From the NCBI GenBank assembly GCA_018820855.1, contig JAHJNL010000037.1, positions 44,309-108,308 on the forward strand: a stretch of DNA of 64,000 bases. Reading direction: 5' to 3'. The DNA is from Pseudomonadota bacterium (GTDB lineage: Bacteria; Desulfobacterota; Desulfobulbia; Desulfobulbales; Desulfocapsaceae). Below the pieces are notes generated by a model that saw only the letters and a list, made by a program, of their open reading frames with translations, had not been told where the DNA came from and did no database searches. The position numbers were made by a program, and so were the translations under genes. Below, piece by piece: positions 9,699 through 19,537 of the stretch (position 1 is the stretch's first letter; each line of letters opens with the position of its first letter).

Positions 9699-9851
9699 AT
9701 GAAGAGAATTGTTGCTGTCTTGAATCTGTTCCCCAGCAGCACTCCCCATCCTTTGATCGATTCTAGAAACATGCCTCTCCAGAAACTCACTCCTTATACC
9801 ACCACAGCAGAATTCCAGGTGGAATTCAACTTCAGGATTGCCTCCAGATGA
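9699..9851 (+). CDS. 50-residue ORF translationally coupled to the PAS-LuxR regulator
   Basis: ATG at 9699 follows a GAGGAGA ribosome-binding site with normal spacing. The frame runs 50 codons and its TGA (9849-9851) overlaps the ATG of the regulator (9848-9850) in an ATGA junction, the classic sign of translational coupling. The product starts [11 protein letters not shown] and has no recognised domain; it is neither clearly a signal peptide nor a membrane helix. It could be a real small protein or a leader peptide whose translation sets the level of the regulator, which has no convincing ribosome-binding site of its own. Function is not known. Confidence 0.5.
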   Translation: MKRIVAVLNLFPSSTPHPLIDSRNMPLQKLTPYTTTAEFQVEFNFRIASR

Positions 9852-11191
9852 AAAAGATTCCAGAAGAATCAATTTTTGAATTACACATGGTCAGACAGCA
9901 GTTAAAAAAGGTGCTGGAAGAACACGGACAGGCCATCCTGCAGCTTAAAAAGAGCGAAGAAAAGTTCAGAACCATTGCCGACTATACCTACAACTGGGAA
10001 TACTGGCTGAACCCCAAAGGGGAATTTCTATACAACTCACCATCATGTGAAGGCTTGACCGGATATTCCGCCGAGGAGTTCACTACCGAGCAGGACCTCC
10101 TCTTATCTATTATTCATTCAGACGACCGGGACAACTTCAAAAACCATCGGCAACACGCCTGCTATACTTCTGGGGCGGCACAACACATTGTATTCAGGAT
10201 TATTACCAAAGAAGGAGTCCTGCGCTGGATCGCTCACAGCTGCCAGCCCGTATATAATTCTCAAGGCCAGTTTCTTGGCAGACGGGGAAGTAATCGTAAT
10301 ATAACAACACAAAAATGCATTGAAGAACAAATACAGCTGAGCGAAGAACGATTCCGTCTGGCTCTCGATGCATCTTCTGACGGGGTCTGGGATATAAATC
10401 TTGTCTCCAATAAAGAGTATTACGGGGAGAACTGGTACCACGTTCTTGGTTACACTGAGCTTGATGTAAAAACCAACTCTCTGACCTGGGAGGAACTGCT
10501 GCATCCTGACGACAAAGCGAAAACCCTGATAGCTGTCCAACAGCACCTGGATGGATTAACCCCTCACTATGAATCGGAATTCAGGATGCGCAACAAATCT
10601 GGAGAATGGCAGTGGTTTCTCTCCCGGGGCAAAGTAGTGGAAAAGAGCGAAACCGGCAATCCCCTCCGTTTTATCGGAACCAATACCGATATCACAAAGA
10701 ACAAAAAAGTAGAGCTGGAACTGCAGGACATGCAAAATATTCTGGAGAAAAAAGTTGCCAAACGAACCAATGAAATACAGGACGTTAATGTCGCCCTCAA
10801 CGTCCTGCTGAAAAAAATGGAACAGGACAAGATTGAGCTTGAACAGAAGATTACAGACAACATCACCAGACTTGTTATTCCCTATCTGGAAAAACTGCAA
10901 AACCTCAATCTGAATGCAAAGCACAGGATCATAGTAGAAATGCTGGCAGCCAACCTGCAGGAACTGACCGCCTCTTTTTCCCACACTGTTTCTTTGGGAA
11001 TGGACAAACTCACGCCCACGGAACTACAAATTGCCAATCTGGTGAAGCATGGAAAAACGACCAAGGATATCGCTGAATTGATGCATCTTGCCCCGGGAAC
11101 AATCAGTATTCACAGAAAGAACATCAGAAGAAAACTCGGTATCTCGCAACACAAGGTCAATCTCCAGGCCTATCTTTCTTCCACTACCTGA
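9848..11191 (+). CDS. PAS-PAS-LuxR-type transcriptional regulator
   Basis: This 447-residue cytoplasmic protein has two PAS domains with PAC motifs (about 35-155 and 160-285), a coiled coil (about 285-340), a linker, and a LuxR/GerE helix-turn-helix (about 386-445; [25 protein letters not shown] followed by the recognition helix [15 protein letters not shown]). PAS-LuxR proteins of this layout are frequent in the Desulfobacterota and bind DNA in response to a small ligand, redox or partner kinase. It has no receiver domain, so it is sensed directly rather than phosphorylated on a REC. The start overlaps the stop of the 50-residue ORF. The large secreted protein gene begins 390 bases downstream on the same strand; a regulatory link is plausible but inferred. 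Confidence 0.85.
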   Translation: MKKIPEESIFELHMVRQQLKKVLEEHGQAILQLKKSEEKFRTIADYTYNWEYWLNPKGEFLYNSPSCEGLTGYSAEEFTTEQDLLLSIIHSDDRDNFKNHRQHACYTSGAAQHIVFRIITKEGVLRWIAHSCQPVYNSQGQFLGRRGSNRNITTQKCIEEQIQLSEERFRLALDASSDGVWDINLVSNKEYYGENWYHVLGYTELDVKTNSLTWEELLHPDDKAKTLIAVQQHLDGLTPHYESEFRMRNKSGEWQWFLSRGKVVEKSETGNPLRFIGTNTDITKNKKVELELQDMQNILEKKVAKRTNEIQDVNVALNVLLKKMEQDKIELEQKITDNITRLVIPYLEKLQNLNLNAKHRIIVEMLAANLQELTASFSHTVSLGMDKLTPTELQIANLVKHGKTTKDIAELMHLAPGTISIHRKNIRRKLGISQHKVNLQAYLSSTT

Positions 11192-11580
11192 GCGGCCCTC
11201 CCAAAAAGCCCCCCTCCGCAGCAAATTTCAAAAAACAACGACTCCGGACTCAACCTGTTTCAGATATGGGTACCTTCCCCTCCCACAATGGATAGGTTTC
11301 CTACCCATTCCCTATCCGCTTTTACCTCATTGTTTTTCCATTGTTTATTTTGAGATAATAAGAGAAAGGATGGATTTCATATCTTCATCCCTCCATTATC
11401 GAAATCAACGGAGACATCTTATCCGACAGTTCCCTTGTTTCACCAACCAACATGGGGGACGAAGACTTACTTGAAAGTTCAACTTACCCAAAAAGAAATC
11501 AATACATACTCAGGTGTTCAAGGAGGATAGCCACAAGAAGCCATTATAACAAACCTAGTTACTCAAGGAGGGGGGGAAAA
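11192..11580. other. Leader region of the first giant secreted protein
   Basis: These 389 bases hold no supported gene. An in-frame ATG exists at 11452, but the sequence between it and 11581 reads as untranslated leader: it would place a non-signal-like stretch before the true signal peptide. An AAGGAGG-type site occurs at about 11520 without a following start, and a second one (AAGGAGGGGGG) sits directly before the ATG at 11581. No clear promoter was found. Confidence 0.45.
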
Positions 11581-14500
11581 ATGAATAAACTTCGGCTACT
11601 CAGCATCAGTATTATCTTAGTACTATTTGGTTGTAGTGGAGCATTCGCGGTAGTGGGATACGGCCCCGGGAGAATCGAACTGAAGATTTTTGCCGGCCAA
11701 GACCATATTGATGTCGGAAGCGGCGGCATCTGGAACTCACGAGACAAACTGCATATTCAGCTGGACCCGGCTGATGGTTGGAGAATCAAGGGCTACCATG
11801 TAGATCTGGGAGGAGGTGAGGAGTACACGCCTCCTCTGACCACAACGGGCAACCCGAAAATAGGGTATTTTGCTTACACAGAAGAATTCCAATTACCATA
11901 CACAAACGAAGTCAATGAAGATGGCCACCCATTCCGGCGAACTCTCGTTCTCGACCTTGAAGAGGATCTTGGCTTTAAGTGGGGCGTACCCTGGGCCGAT
12001 CTGCGTACTCAGGGTGTAGCTATCTTTCTGTCTTTGATCAAACTTGATGAGGAGGGAAATGTTGTCAGTGAGACCGGAGCATGGGTGGTTCCGGAACTGG
12101 TTACCTGGGCTGATGAGACAACCGTAGAATCCGAAGAAGGACTTATTGTCGACACCAGCAGCGGTGAGATTATTACAGCCGAGGTCACCGAGATCAAATG
12201 GGTCGGTAAAGGCAACAAGGTCGCCCAACTTGCGGAGCAGCAAGCACAAAGAACCTGGGTCGTCGAAGAAACTGAGGATGCCATCGCATTCGACGGTGGC
12301 CGCTGGGGCTGGTGGTTCCACTACGAGATAGCCCATCCCAAGACAGGCCACTTCATTGATTCACCAGTGGCCGGACTCTCGGTAGAAACTCCGACATATG
12401 CCGGTGTTACTGATGTAAACGCCGCCTTCGATTACTTTCCCGGGGAAAAAGTAGACATCTCCATCGGATCCATTCTTCTCGGTTCAACATTAGCCGATCA
12501 CAAGATATCTCCACTGGACATCTTTCCTGCGGCCGACACTGAGGATCCGCAGGTTATCAACATGGCCCGTCTGCTGCAGAGCCTTGACCTGGACGGCAAT
12601 GCACAAGGCGGCATCATCATCAGCGAAGAAGTGGTTGGTGCCTTTGAACAAGCCATGGCTGACCTGGGACAATCAAGTATCGATTTCAGCAATGACAACC
12701 AGGTCGAAGGTATCATCCAGGCGACCGTCAGCTACGCTGGTCAGCTGGATCCCGCCATCGCTCTGACAGTGATTTCTGCTGTAAGCGCCAGAGGGCACCT
12801 GGAGGGCACGCTGAGCAACTCCATGTTCCGCAAGAGAGTTTCACGCACGCCGAACTTGACCAGCTCCAAGGGCAAGATGGCCCTGTCGACGACGTGGCTG
12901 CCGGCTCTGCCGGCCAACTCCGCCGATGGGACGGAGATTGTGGATATCACCTACCTCGATGAGGAAGGCGGAGTGATTCGCACCACCAATGAAGCCAAGC
13001 CGATCGTCATCACCTTCACCGACGCAGACCCGCTCACCGGGGCAGCCGACGTCTGGGCCGGCGTCTCCCGGGACGATGGCAACACATGGAAACGCAAGAA
13101 CATTTCCCGTTCGGGCAACCGCACCTCCTTCACCCTGGCAAACGGCAGCGAATACTACGGCGATTGCAAGAAGCCGGTCATCCAGGTCCAGGGCAACAAG
13201 ATCCTGATTGCCTGGTCCAGCAAGTATGCCCGCGGCGGCAAGCCGCGCTACGCCATTGTCACAACCACTGGCATTGAGGATGACCCTTCGACCCTCAAAG
13301 ATGAGACCAGTTATGAGTATGACGATCCCTATGCAGTGGACGACATCTGGGGCGTCAGTGGACCCCAGCGCTCCCGCGACTACACCGAGGACGGCTACCC
13401 CGAAGTGGGTGAGGTTCCCTACAGCGCTCTGTGGACCTGCCGTGGCGTGATCGCTTCCCAGACCGACGTGAACGCAGGTGTGGGCGACTTTGTCGGCGAC
13501 ATCGTCTGGTTCAAGCCCGAGCGTTTGACCAGCGGCCGCCGTGACGTCAACCAGATCTTCATCGGTGCTGCTTCGGGCGCCGGCTTCGGCGTCATCTGGC
13601 AGGAAGACCCCGATGGCGTGCGGCCGGGCCGAGCCGTCGGCCCCGGCGAGGGCTGGAGCGGCGCCACCACCAGCCACAAGACCGACATCTGGTACAGCTA
13701 CGTCTCTTGGGGGGATCACACCAAGATCGATACGCACTTCGTGATCGGGGGCGATCCCGAGCATCCCGTTCAGTACGATGACGAAGGGAACGAAGTCGAA
13801 GTCGTCAACCGTCCCAAGGCCCTGGTCCCCATGTCATTGCCGGTGCGCATCTCGGACAACGACGTGCTGAACAAGAAGAACATGGGTCTGGATACCAGCA
13901 GCGACGCCGAAGACGTGTCCTATTTCCCGGAGAACCTGACACGTTGCGTCAAGTTCGAGGCCGGCAAGAGCATGGTCACCCCGGATGCCGAGAATGCGTG
14001 GGAAGCCGACTACGCGGTGCTGCGAGCCGTACCGGAAGACCACTATCCGAGCATGAACTGCACCAACTGCCATGTGCCCTATGGGTTGGATCCCCACAAT
14101 CTGGACACGCCGACCCAGGGCGCTCCCATTCCCCTGGTGGTCGTGAATGCCGAAGCCAATGATTATATCGGCGGCTTTACCAACGGTGACTGCGTCAGCT
14201 GTCATTTCAGCAACATCGTACCCCGTGACCGGGTCATCGCCATGACTTCTGGTCTCGACGAGGATGCCAAATGTGATGAGTGCGAGTCCAAAGGCGGAAT
14301 ATGGAAGGATGACCTCGAGGCTTACTTCCCCTACGAAGGCTACCCCTACATCTTCGAGGAAGATTCCGTCAATGACGGAACCCACCAGTACGGGCTGAAG
14401 GTTGCGGAGTTGTTGAGCGGCGAATACTACACCTTTATCAACAACGCCGGCAATGAGCGGTCTGTCGCCATCACCACCGACGGCAGGCTGCTGGACGGAG

Positions 14501-16020
14501 ATACCGGGGCCTCCCGGCCCAACATCTTCCTGCAGTCCTACGTCAACACGGCCGGCAAGACCAGCGCCTGGGCCGTCATCACCTACGAGGAAACCAAGGG
14601 CGCCGGCAGCGGACCTCCCGATCCCGACGACCTGATCCACTCCGACGACTATTCTCCCGAAGAGGGCAAGAATGTCATTTACCACAGCTTCGATTTCACA
14701 AACCCAGATGTCGTCTCCGCAGGCCACATCATGAACCCGCCGGAAACCGACGATTCCGGCAACCCCATCTACCTGGTCGACGAATACGGCACCCAGATCC
14801 CGGACTATCTCGGCAGGCCGCAGTTGGCCTACGAGAATGCCCGGCGGGGCCGCATTATCATGCAGGGCGTCAGCGCTATGGGGGCCTCCCGCACGCCCCT
14901 GTTGATGGTCTACAAGATGGGCGAAGCCGGCCACGGCCGTCCCTCGGACATCTTCCTGTCGCGGTGGGAGGTTCCCATAACTGACACGCCAACGGTGGAC
15001 AACCCCTACCGCTTCGAGAACGTCCAGGGCGAATTGCGCGTGGATCCGCTCAGCGAGCAGCCCTACTGGCACAGCGGTCCGAAGAATATGAGCTCCGTCA
15101 CTCCCACGGAGGTGACCGAGAGCATGGGCGATCCGGAGTCTGATGACCCCTTCGGCGCCTTCAAGGTCATCAGATGGGTGCAGACGGTCGATAACTTTGA
15201 GGACAAATCCCACAAGAACCCGTACGATGACGCCCGCGCCCATCGCGGCCAGATTCGCGGCGATTTCGTCACCATGGGCTTCTCCTACACCGCCAACTGG
15301 GCTGCGTCTCGCAACGGCAACGACAAGTACGACCTGTTCATCCGCCGGTCCTTCGACGGCGGCAAGACCTGGACCACCGATCCGGCTGGAAACGGTGTGG
15401 CGCACGGTCAGACCTGGACGTATCCCAGCGGCACCGAGAGTCCCGGCACCAAGGTGGAGGAACTCAACTTCTACCCTGCGGGCGATTTTGAGTCGATGCG
15501 CAACCTGTCGCAGCTGCCCAACCACAAGGAGACGGTCATAGAACCCCGCATCGTCGCCGTGCCCGGCACGATCAAGGATCCGGTGACGAAGGAGTGGACG
15601 AAAATTCCCGAGGACAAGCAGAACCCGGACGTCTTCTACGTGGCCTACGGCACCTCCACCAACCCCAAGAAGGATCCGGTTACCAAGGAGCAGGACGTAC
15701 CGGTCCCGGCGGATCTCTACTACAGTTTCAGCAAAGACAGGGGTGAGAGCTATCACCTGGATGAGTGGGTGGTCAATCCCGACAGCGACGGCAACAACGC
15801 CGGAGAAACCGTGTATCGCTGGGGTCGACTGGCCAAAGGTGATGCAGAACAGGGTGAAGCGCAGCTGCGCATGACTCCTGACGGCTCACGTTTTTACGCC
15901 ACCTGGCTGGACGATGGCATCGAAGGCAGTGATATCGTCTTCCGGCGGGTCATGTCGAAGGCCTTTGACGCGAACAAGTCCCCTGAAACCCTCCTGGCAG
16001 AGGAAGCAGAGCCCTTCTGA
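11581..16020 (+). CDS. Giant secreted Asp-box protein with a two-haem cassette (paralogue A)
   Basis: The protein has 1479 residues from the ATG at 11581, chosen because a strong ribosome-binding site precedes it and a signal peptide with a lipobox-like LFGCSGAFA follows. The first 420 residues are an extra N-terminal region. From about 440 onward it is paralogous to the next gene, sharing DDIWGV, GEVPY, LWTCRG and PGEGWSG. Asp-box (BNR-like) motifs occur near 500 (DDGNTW), 1258 (FDGGKTW) and 1385 (KDRGES), pointing to a beta-propeller. Two haem c motifs, CTNCH (827-831) and CVSCH (871-875), plus a CDEC pair lie in an insertion of about 200 residues. It resembles large surface proteins of anaerobes, such as those NCBI calls choice-of-anchor O, but that name is from memory. 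Likely exported or surface-bound with redox potential; substrate unknown. Confidence 0.75.
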   Translation: MNKLRLLSISIILVLFGCSGAFAVVGYGPGRIELKIFAGQDHIDVGSGGIWNSRDKLHIQLDPADGWRIKGYHVDLGGGEEYTPPLTTTGNPKIGYFAYTEEFQLPYTNEVNEDGHPFRRTLVLDLEEDLGFKWGVPWADLRTQGVAIFLSLIKLDEEGNVVSETGAWVVPELVTWADETTVESEEGLIVDTSSGEIITAEVTEIKWVGKGNKVAQLAEQQAQRTWVVEETEDAIAFDGGRWGWWFHYEIAHPKTGHFIDSPVAGLSVETPTYAGVTDVNAAFDYFPGEKVDISIGSILLGSTLADHKISPLDIFPAADTEDPQVINMARLLQSLDLDGNAQGGIIISEEVVGAFEQAMADLGQSSIDFSNDNQVEGIIQATVSYAGQLDPAIALTVISAVSARGHLEGTLSNSMFRKRVSRTPNLTSSKGKMALSTTWLPALPANSADGTEIVDITYLDEEGGVIRTTNEAKPIVITFTDADPLTGAADVWAGVSRDDGNTWKRKNISRSGNRTSFTLANGSEYYGDCKKPVIQVQGNKILIAWSSKYARGGKPRYAIVTTTGIEDDPSTLKDETSYEYDDPYAVDDIWGVSGPQRSRDYTEDGYPEVGEVPYSALWTCRGVIASQTDVNAGVGDFVGDIVWFKPERLTSGRRDVNQIFIGAASGAGFGVIWQEDPDGVRPGRAVGPGEGWSGATTSHKTDIWYSYVSWGDHTKIDTHFVIGGDPEHPVQYDDEGNEVEVVNRPKALVPMSLPVRISDNDVLNKKNMGLDTSSDAEDVSYFPENLTRCVKFEAGKSMVTPDAENAWEADYAVLRAVPEDHYPSMNCTNCHVPYGLDPHNLDTPTQGAPIPLVVVNAEANDYIGGFTNGDCVSCHFSNIVPRDRVIAMTSGLDEDAKCDECESKGGIWKDDLEAYFPYEGYPYIFEEDSVNDGTHQYGLKVAELLSGEYYTFINNAGNERSVAITTDGRLLDGDTGASRPNIFLQSYVNTAGKTSAWAVITYEETKGAGSGPPDPDDLIHSDDYSPEEGKNVIYHSFDFTNPDVVSAGHIMNPPETDDSGNPIYLVDEYGTQIPDYLGRPQLAYENARRGRIIMQGVSAMGASRTPLLMVYKMGEAGHGRPSDIFLSRWEVPITDTPTVDNPYRFENVQGELRVDPLSEQPYWHSGPKNMSSVTPTEVTESMGDPESDDPFGAFKVIRWVQTVDNFEDKSHKNPYDDARAHRGQIRGDFVTMGFSYTANWAASRNGNDKYDLFIRRSFDGGKTWTTDPAGNGVAHGQTWTYPSGTESPGTKVEELNFYPAGDFESMRNLSQLPNHKETVIEPRIVAVPGTIKDPVTKEWTKIPEDKQNPDVFYVAYGTSTNPKKDPVTKEQDVPVPADLYYSFSKDRGESYHLDEWVVNPDSDGNNAGETVYRWGRLAKGDAEQGEAQLRMTPDGSRFYATWLDDGIEGSDIVFRRVMSKAFDANKSPETLLAEEAEPF

Positions 16021-16094
16021 TAGACCCGGAGCCTGTGGTTGAAACAGAAGAATAAGAGGCCGGATCGGAAGACGACTAATATCATGCAGTAAAG

Positions 16095-16136
16095 CACGGT
16101 TGCCGGCCAGGGGATTTTCCCGGGCAGGCAACCGTG
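16095..16136 (+). terminator. Stem-loop between the two giant paralogues
   Basis: A perfect 10-base inverted repeat (CACGGTTGCC / GGCAACCGTG) with a 22-base GC-rich interior lies 75 bases after the first gene. There is no T-run after it, so it may be a weak terminator, a processing site or a partial attenuator that sets the ratio of the two products. Confidence 0.4.
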
Positions 16137-16226
16137 ATCAATCGTTACTGCTATTGAACTCGAAATCCCATTGAAACTGAGACAGTTTCTATCATTTTCA
16201 ATGAAAAGAAAGCCGAGGAAAAAACT

Positions 16227-19200
16227 ATGAAAACAAAACGCTACATTGCCACCCTGGCCATGCTGCTACTCATGGCCGCCCCTGCGCTTGCCGAAGACGG
16301 AGAACTGTTCGTAAAGGACATTTCAAAAACACCGGACTTGGATACAAATCACGCCGCGCTCTGTGTGTTGTATAAGAATGTTCTAGCCAGGAATTCGTCA
16401 GGCGAACCGGCACCGGTCACTTATACCGCCAAAGATGGCAGTGAGTTTACCAACGATTACGTCAGGCCGCTTATTGCTATGTATCACGATGGGCCAGTAG
16501 TCAATCCCGAGGACAGCGGAGAATTCCCGGGTCACGGCCAACGCGATGTGTTCGGCGCAGTGAGTCTGGATGACGGCAATACCTTTATACGCTCGAACCT
16601 GTCGAACTCGGGAGATAAGAGTTCCTTCACGCTCAAGGACCACACCACCTATTACGGTGACACCTTCCGGCTTTTCACCAATTCGGCCGGAACCAAAGTG
16701 ATGGCCGCCTGGGCCAGCCGATATGCCAACGGTGGCAATCCCAACTACGCCATGTCGGACACGGACCGGGAAGCCCTTGCAGCGTATCTGGGAATTGACC
16801 GGACAGATGCGGGGTTCGACTTGTACGTGGACGACATCTGGGGCGTCACCGGTTCCCAAGGCTCGTCCGATTTTGCCGATGAAGGCTTTCCTTCAGTGGG
16901 CGAGGTGCCCTATGCAACGCTGTGGACTTGCCGCGGCACGCTGGAAGATACCGACGGGGACGGGAAATACGACGCGGTGGTGTGGCGCCAGGCCGAACGG
17001 CTGACGTCCGGCCGGCGCGACGTACACCGCATCGAGGTGGGCGTGGCCGGCGGTGCCGGCTTCGTGGTCACCTGGCAGGAAGATCCTGATGGTCTGCGGC
17101 CCGGCACCGGTGAAGGCCCCGGCGAAGGCTGGAGCGGTGCTGTTGCGCACCACGAGACGGACATCTGGTACAGCTACATCGATTGGAATGATTTCGATAA
17201 GGTGGATGACGGGGCTGAAGGCTTCAGCGCCATAGATCTCGCCGCTTACACTCTCGAGACCACTCCCGCAGTGGGCATCCCCATGTCCATGCCGGTTCGT
17301 TTGACCGACAACGCCATGGGACTCGCAAAGCCGGATGATTACGATGCGGCTGGAGAGCCCTCCTACCTCTACGAGCTCGATCAAGACGGCAACGGTGTGA
17401 GTGATCTTTGTGAAAAAACGGTGAAGGTCACGGTGGAAATTCCAGACACCTCCAGTAATCCCCCGACCTCAACTACTCCAATGGATTTACAAATGTGCGT
17501 TGCCGAAGATGGCCGCCTCATGCGGGGCAACACCGGGGCTACGCGTAACCGCGTCAACCTGCGGGGCTATGACACGGACGGCGACGGTGCGTTTGACGAG
17601 GCTTGGGTTGTCATGGCCTACGAGGAATCCAAGGGTCTGGGTGAGGAATTAGACTACGATCCAGGCGAATTGATCGAAAAAGTCGACATGGGCAAGAACA
17701 TCTGGTACCACAGCTTCGACATGCGTAACCCGGAACTGGTCTCCCAGGGCATGATGCTCAACATGCCGGCGGTCTACCCGGACGGAACGCCCGTTGTACA
17801 AACTGAGAATCGTCTGGTGGAATATCCTCAACAAGCTGTATCCGCGGACGGTAACATTAGCTATAATTACCGATTCATGCATATCGAGCCTGATCCTATC
17901 TACGAAGAACAACCAGAAACGGCGATACCCACAGTGCTGCTGCAGACCGAGATCGCCCGGCGCTTCAGCCTGATCTCCCAGCCTGCCAAGGACGCCGGCC
18001 CGTCCGGCACGGTGGCGTTGGCTACGTGGAAACAGGGGATCATTCGTCAGGGTGGCCCGGCCGATGTCTATGGCCGACGTTTCATCATCCCTGAAGGGTT
18101 CAATGCCGCCGTGGACAACCCCTACGGCTACGACTGCATGGAATGCAGAACCAAGCTCTTCGAAGACGGATCCAATCCGCGCTACGTCAAGGGTCTTTGC
18201 ATCTCTCCGCCCGAGGCCCTGTCCGCCAGCATGCCTTTCGACGTGCCGAATATTGGTGGGGAAGCCAGCTCCATGGGCAATGACATCCCTGCCCTGATCG
18301 CGGCGTTCCCCTTCAACGAGGCCTTCGACGACATCGATATGACTTTGTTGCCAGAAGGCGTGGACCAGATGCCGAAGGTCTACGAGTGGCAGCAGCTCGG
18401 GGCCAATTACGGCCAGGCAATCACGGATACTGATTTGACCAACTTGGACGATCAGTCCTGGGAAAACCCCTACGATGTGGCAAAGGGACACCGGGGTTTC
18501 ATATCCGGCGACTTCATCATGTTGTTGTATGCATGGTCTCCCAACTGGCTGGCCAATACCTGGGGCCACGACAACTACAACCTGTACGTCAGGCGTTCCT
18601 TTGACGGCGGCGTCACCTGGACCACCTTGCCCACAGGCTGGACCGACACGCAGGCCCTACCCTCAACCACGACACTTGTAGCCGACGGCACAAAGTTCTA
18701 CGAGTGGATGGGACCCGCCGGTACAGCTACCGAATACAAGGTGGAGTTCGATCTGGTTGCGGGTCAGTTTGAGCCAACCCGCAGCATGTCCATGCTCAAC
18801 GGCCTCAAGGAGACCGTGCTTGATCCGCGTTACGCTCCCACCGGAGGTCCGACGCACTCGAGCATCCTCGACGAAACCGGAGCACTCGACAACCCCAATG
18901 GGGATGGTGAGAGTGAGCGTGATCCTTCCAAGTTTTTCATCACCTTCGAGGTAGGAGACAACACACTTTCAGAGTTCGGCGAGGCGCCCCCCCAGGATAT
19001 GTACTATAGCCGCGCCACCAATTACGGCGATGACTATGAATATGTGTGGGATGAAGAAATCGCGGTACCCGATGGTGATGGATTCACTTATGACCTCACA
19101 TCCGATAAAAATGAGGGCTACTTCGATTGGCTGGAAGGCAAAGAAGAAACCCACGCCGCCGAGGCTTCCATGCACGCCAGTCCTGGTGGCAAGTTCTTCT

Positions 19201-19388
19201 GGGCCGTTTGGGAACAGTGGAAGGAAGACGCAGACGGGGAAGCGTACGACACCGATGCTCCTCTCAGAAGGCTCATGTTCCTGGATGATGAGATCGAAGA
19301 CACTGAAAATCCCAACCAAGGCCCCGGCGACGACGTCGGCCCCCCCAGCGGCGACGACCCCACACCGCCGCGTCCCGGAAAGCGGTAG
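16227..19388 (+). CDS. Giant secreted Asp-box protein without haem motifs (paralogue B)
   Basis: This 1053-residue protein opens with a clean signal peptide ending APALA at about residue 22. It aligns along its length with the second two-thirds of the preceding protein: DDIWGV, SVGEVPYATLWTCRG, RRDVHRIEVG, WQEDPDGLRPG, PGEGWSG, ADVYGRR, RRSFDGG and LKETVLDPR all have counterparts. Asp-box motifs are at about 112 (DDGNTF) and 793 (FDGGVTW). It lacks both the N-terminal extension and the haem cassette of its neighbour; its only CxxC (CMECR) is not followed by histidine. The C-terminus is a proline- and aspartate-rich tail without an LPXTG, PEP-CTERM or clear helix anchor. Gene duplication is the simplest origin; the two are 206 bases apart and probably co-transcribed. 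Function unknown. Confidence 0.75.
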   Translation: MKTKRYIATLAMLLLMAAPALAEDGELFVKDISKTPDLDTNHAALCVLYKNVLARNSSGEPAPVTYTAKDGSEFTNDYVRPLIAMYHDGPVVNPEDSGEFPGHGQRDVFGAVSLDDGNTFIRSNLSNSGDKSSFTLKDHTTYYGDTFRLFTNSAGTKVMAAWASRYANGGNPNYAMSDTDREALAAYLGIDRTDAGFDLYVDDIWGVTGSQGSSDFADEGFPSVGEVPYATLWTCRGTLEDTDGDGKYDAVVWRQAERLTSGRRDVHRIEVGVAGGAGFVVTWQEDPDGLRPGTGEGPGEGWSGAVAHHETDIWYSYIDWNDFDKVDDGAEGFSAIDLAAYTLETTPAVGIPMSMPVRLTDNAMGLAKPDDYDAAGEPSYLYELDQDGNGVSDLCEKTVKVTVEIPDTSSNPPTSTTPMDLQMCVAEDGRLMRGNTGATRNRVNLRGYDTDGDGAFDEAWVVMAYEESKGLGEELDYDPGELIEKVDMGKNIWYHSFDMRNPELVSQGMMLNMPAVYPDGTPVVQTENRLVEYPQQAVSADGNISYNYRFMHIEPDPIYEEQPETAIPTVLLQTEIARRFSLISQPAKDAGPSGTVALATWKQGIIRQGGPADVYGRRFIIPEGFNAAVDNPYGYDCMECRTKLFEDGSNPRYVKGLCISPPEALSASMPFDVPNIGGEASSMGNDIPALIAAFPFNEAFDDIDMTLLPEGVDQMPKVYEWQQLGANYGQAITDTDLTNLDDQSWENPYDVAKGHRGFISGDFIMLLYAWSPNWLANTWGHDNYNLYVRRSFDGGVTWTTLPTGWTDTQALPSTTTLVADGTKFYEWMGPAGTATEYKVEFDLVAGQFEPTRSMSMLNGLKETVLDPRYAPTGGPTHSSILDETGALDNPNGDGESERDPSKFFITFEVGDNTLSEFGEAPPQDMYYSRATNYGDDYEYVWDEEIAVPDGDGFTYDLTSDKNEGYFDWLEGKEETHAAEASMHASPGGKFFWAVWEQWKEDADGEAYDTDAPLRRLMFLDDEIEDTENPNQGPGDDVGPPSGDDPTPPRPGKR

Positions 19389-19434
19389 AAAGATCCAGTG
19401 AATGAATAGTCCGGGTCCATAAGTCAATTTGTCT

Positions 19435-19473
19435 CGAAAAAGAAAGCCCCTCCCCCGATCCCCGGGGGAGGGG
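19435..19473 (-). terminator. GC-rich hairpin with T-rich tail on the minus strand
   Basis: An 11-base perfect stem (CCCCTCCCCCG / CGGGGGAGGGG, loop of five) lies 58 bases after paralogue B. On the plus strand no T-run follows it. On the minus strand the stem is followed by CTTTCTTTTTC, so it looks like an intrinsic terminator oriented leftward, although no minus-strand gene is recognised just to its right. It may serve as a barrier in both directions. Confidence 0.45.
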
Positions 19474-19537
19474 GACAGGATAGCTCGGCAGGTTGCTGTA
19501 TTCATCGTTGATAATTTTCCTCCAGAAGGAATCTTCT

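Noticed and set aside
13834..15756. A 640-codon open frame on the minus strand opposite the haem protein
   Set aside because: It lies wholly antisense to a gene with signal peptide, haem motifs and a paralogue. High GC at third positions removes stops in the opposite frame. Its product is low-complexity Val/Gly/Asp-rich with no family.
18135..18149. CMECR in paralogue B as a degenerate haem site
   Set aside because: The histidine is absent, and the position does not correspond to either CxxCH of paralogue A, so it is not a decayed copy of those sites.
17649..18569. A 306-codon antisense frame opposite paralogue B
   Set aside because: Same codon-bias effect; no start site and no recognisable product.
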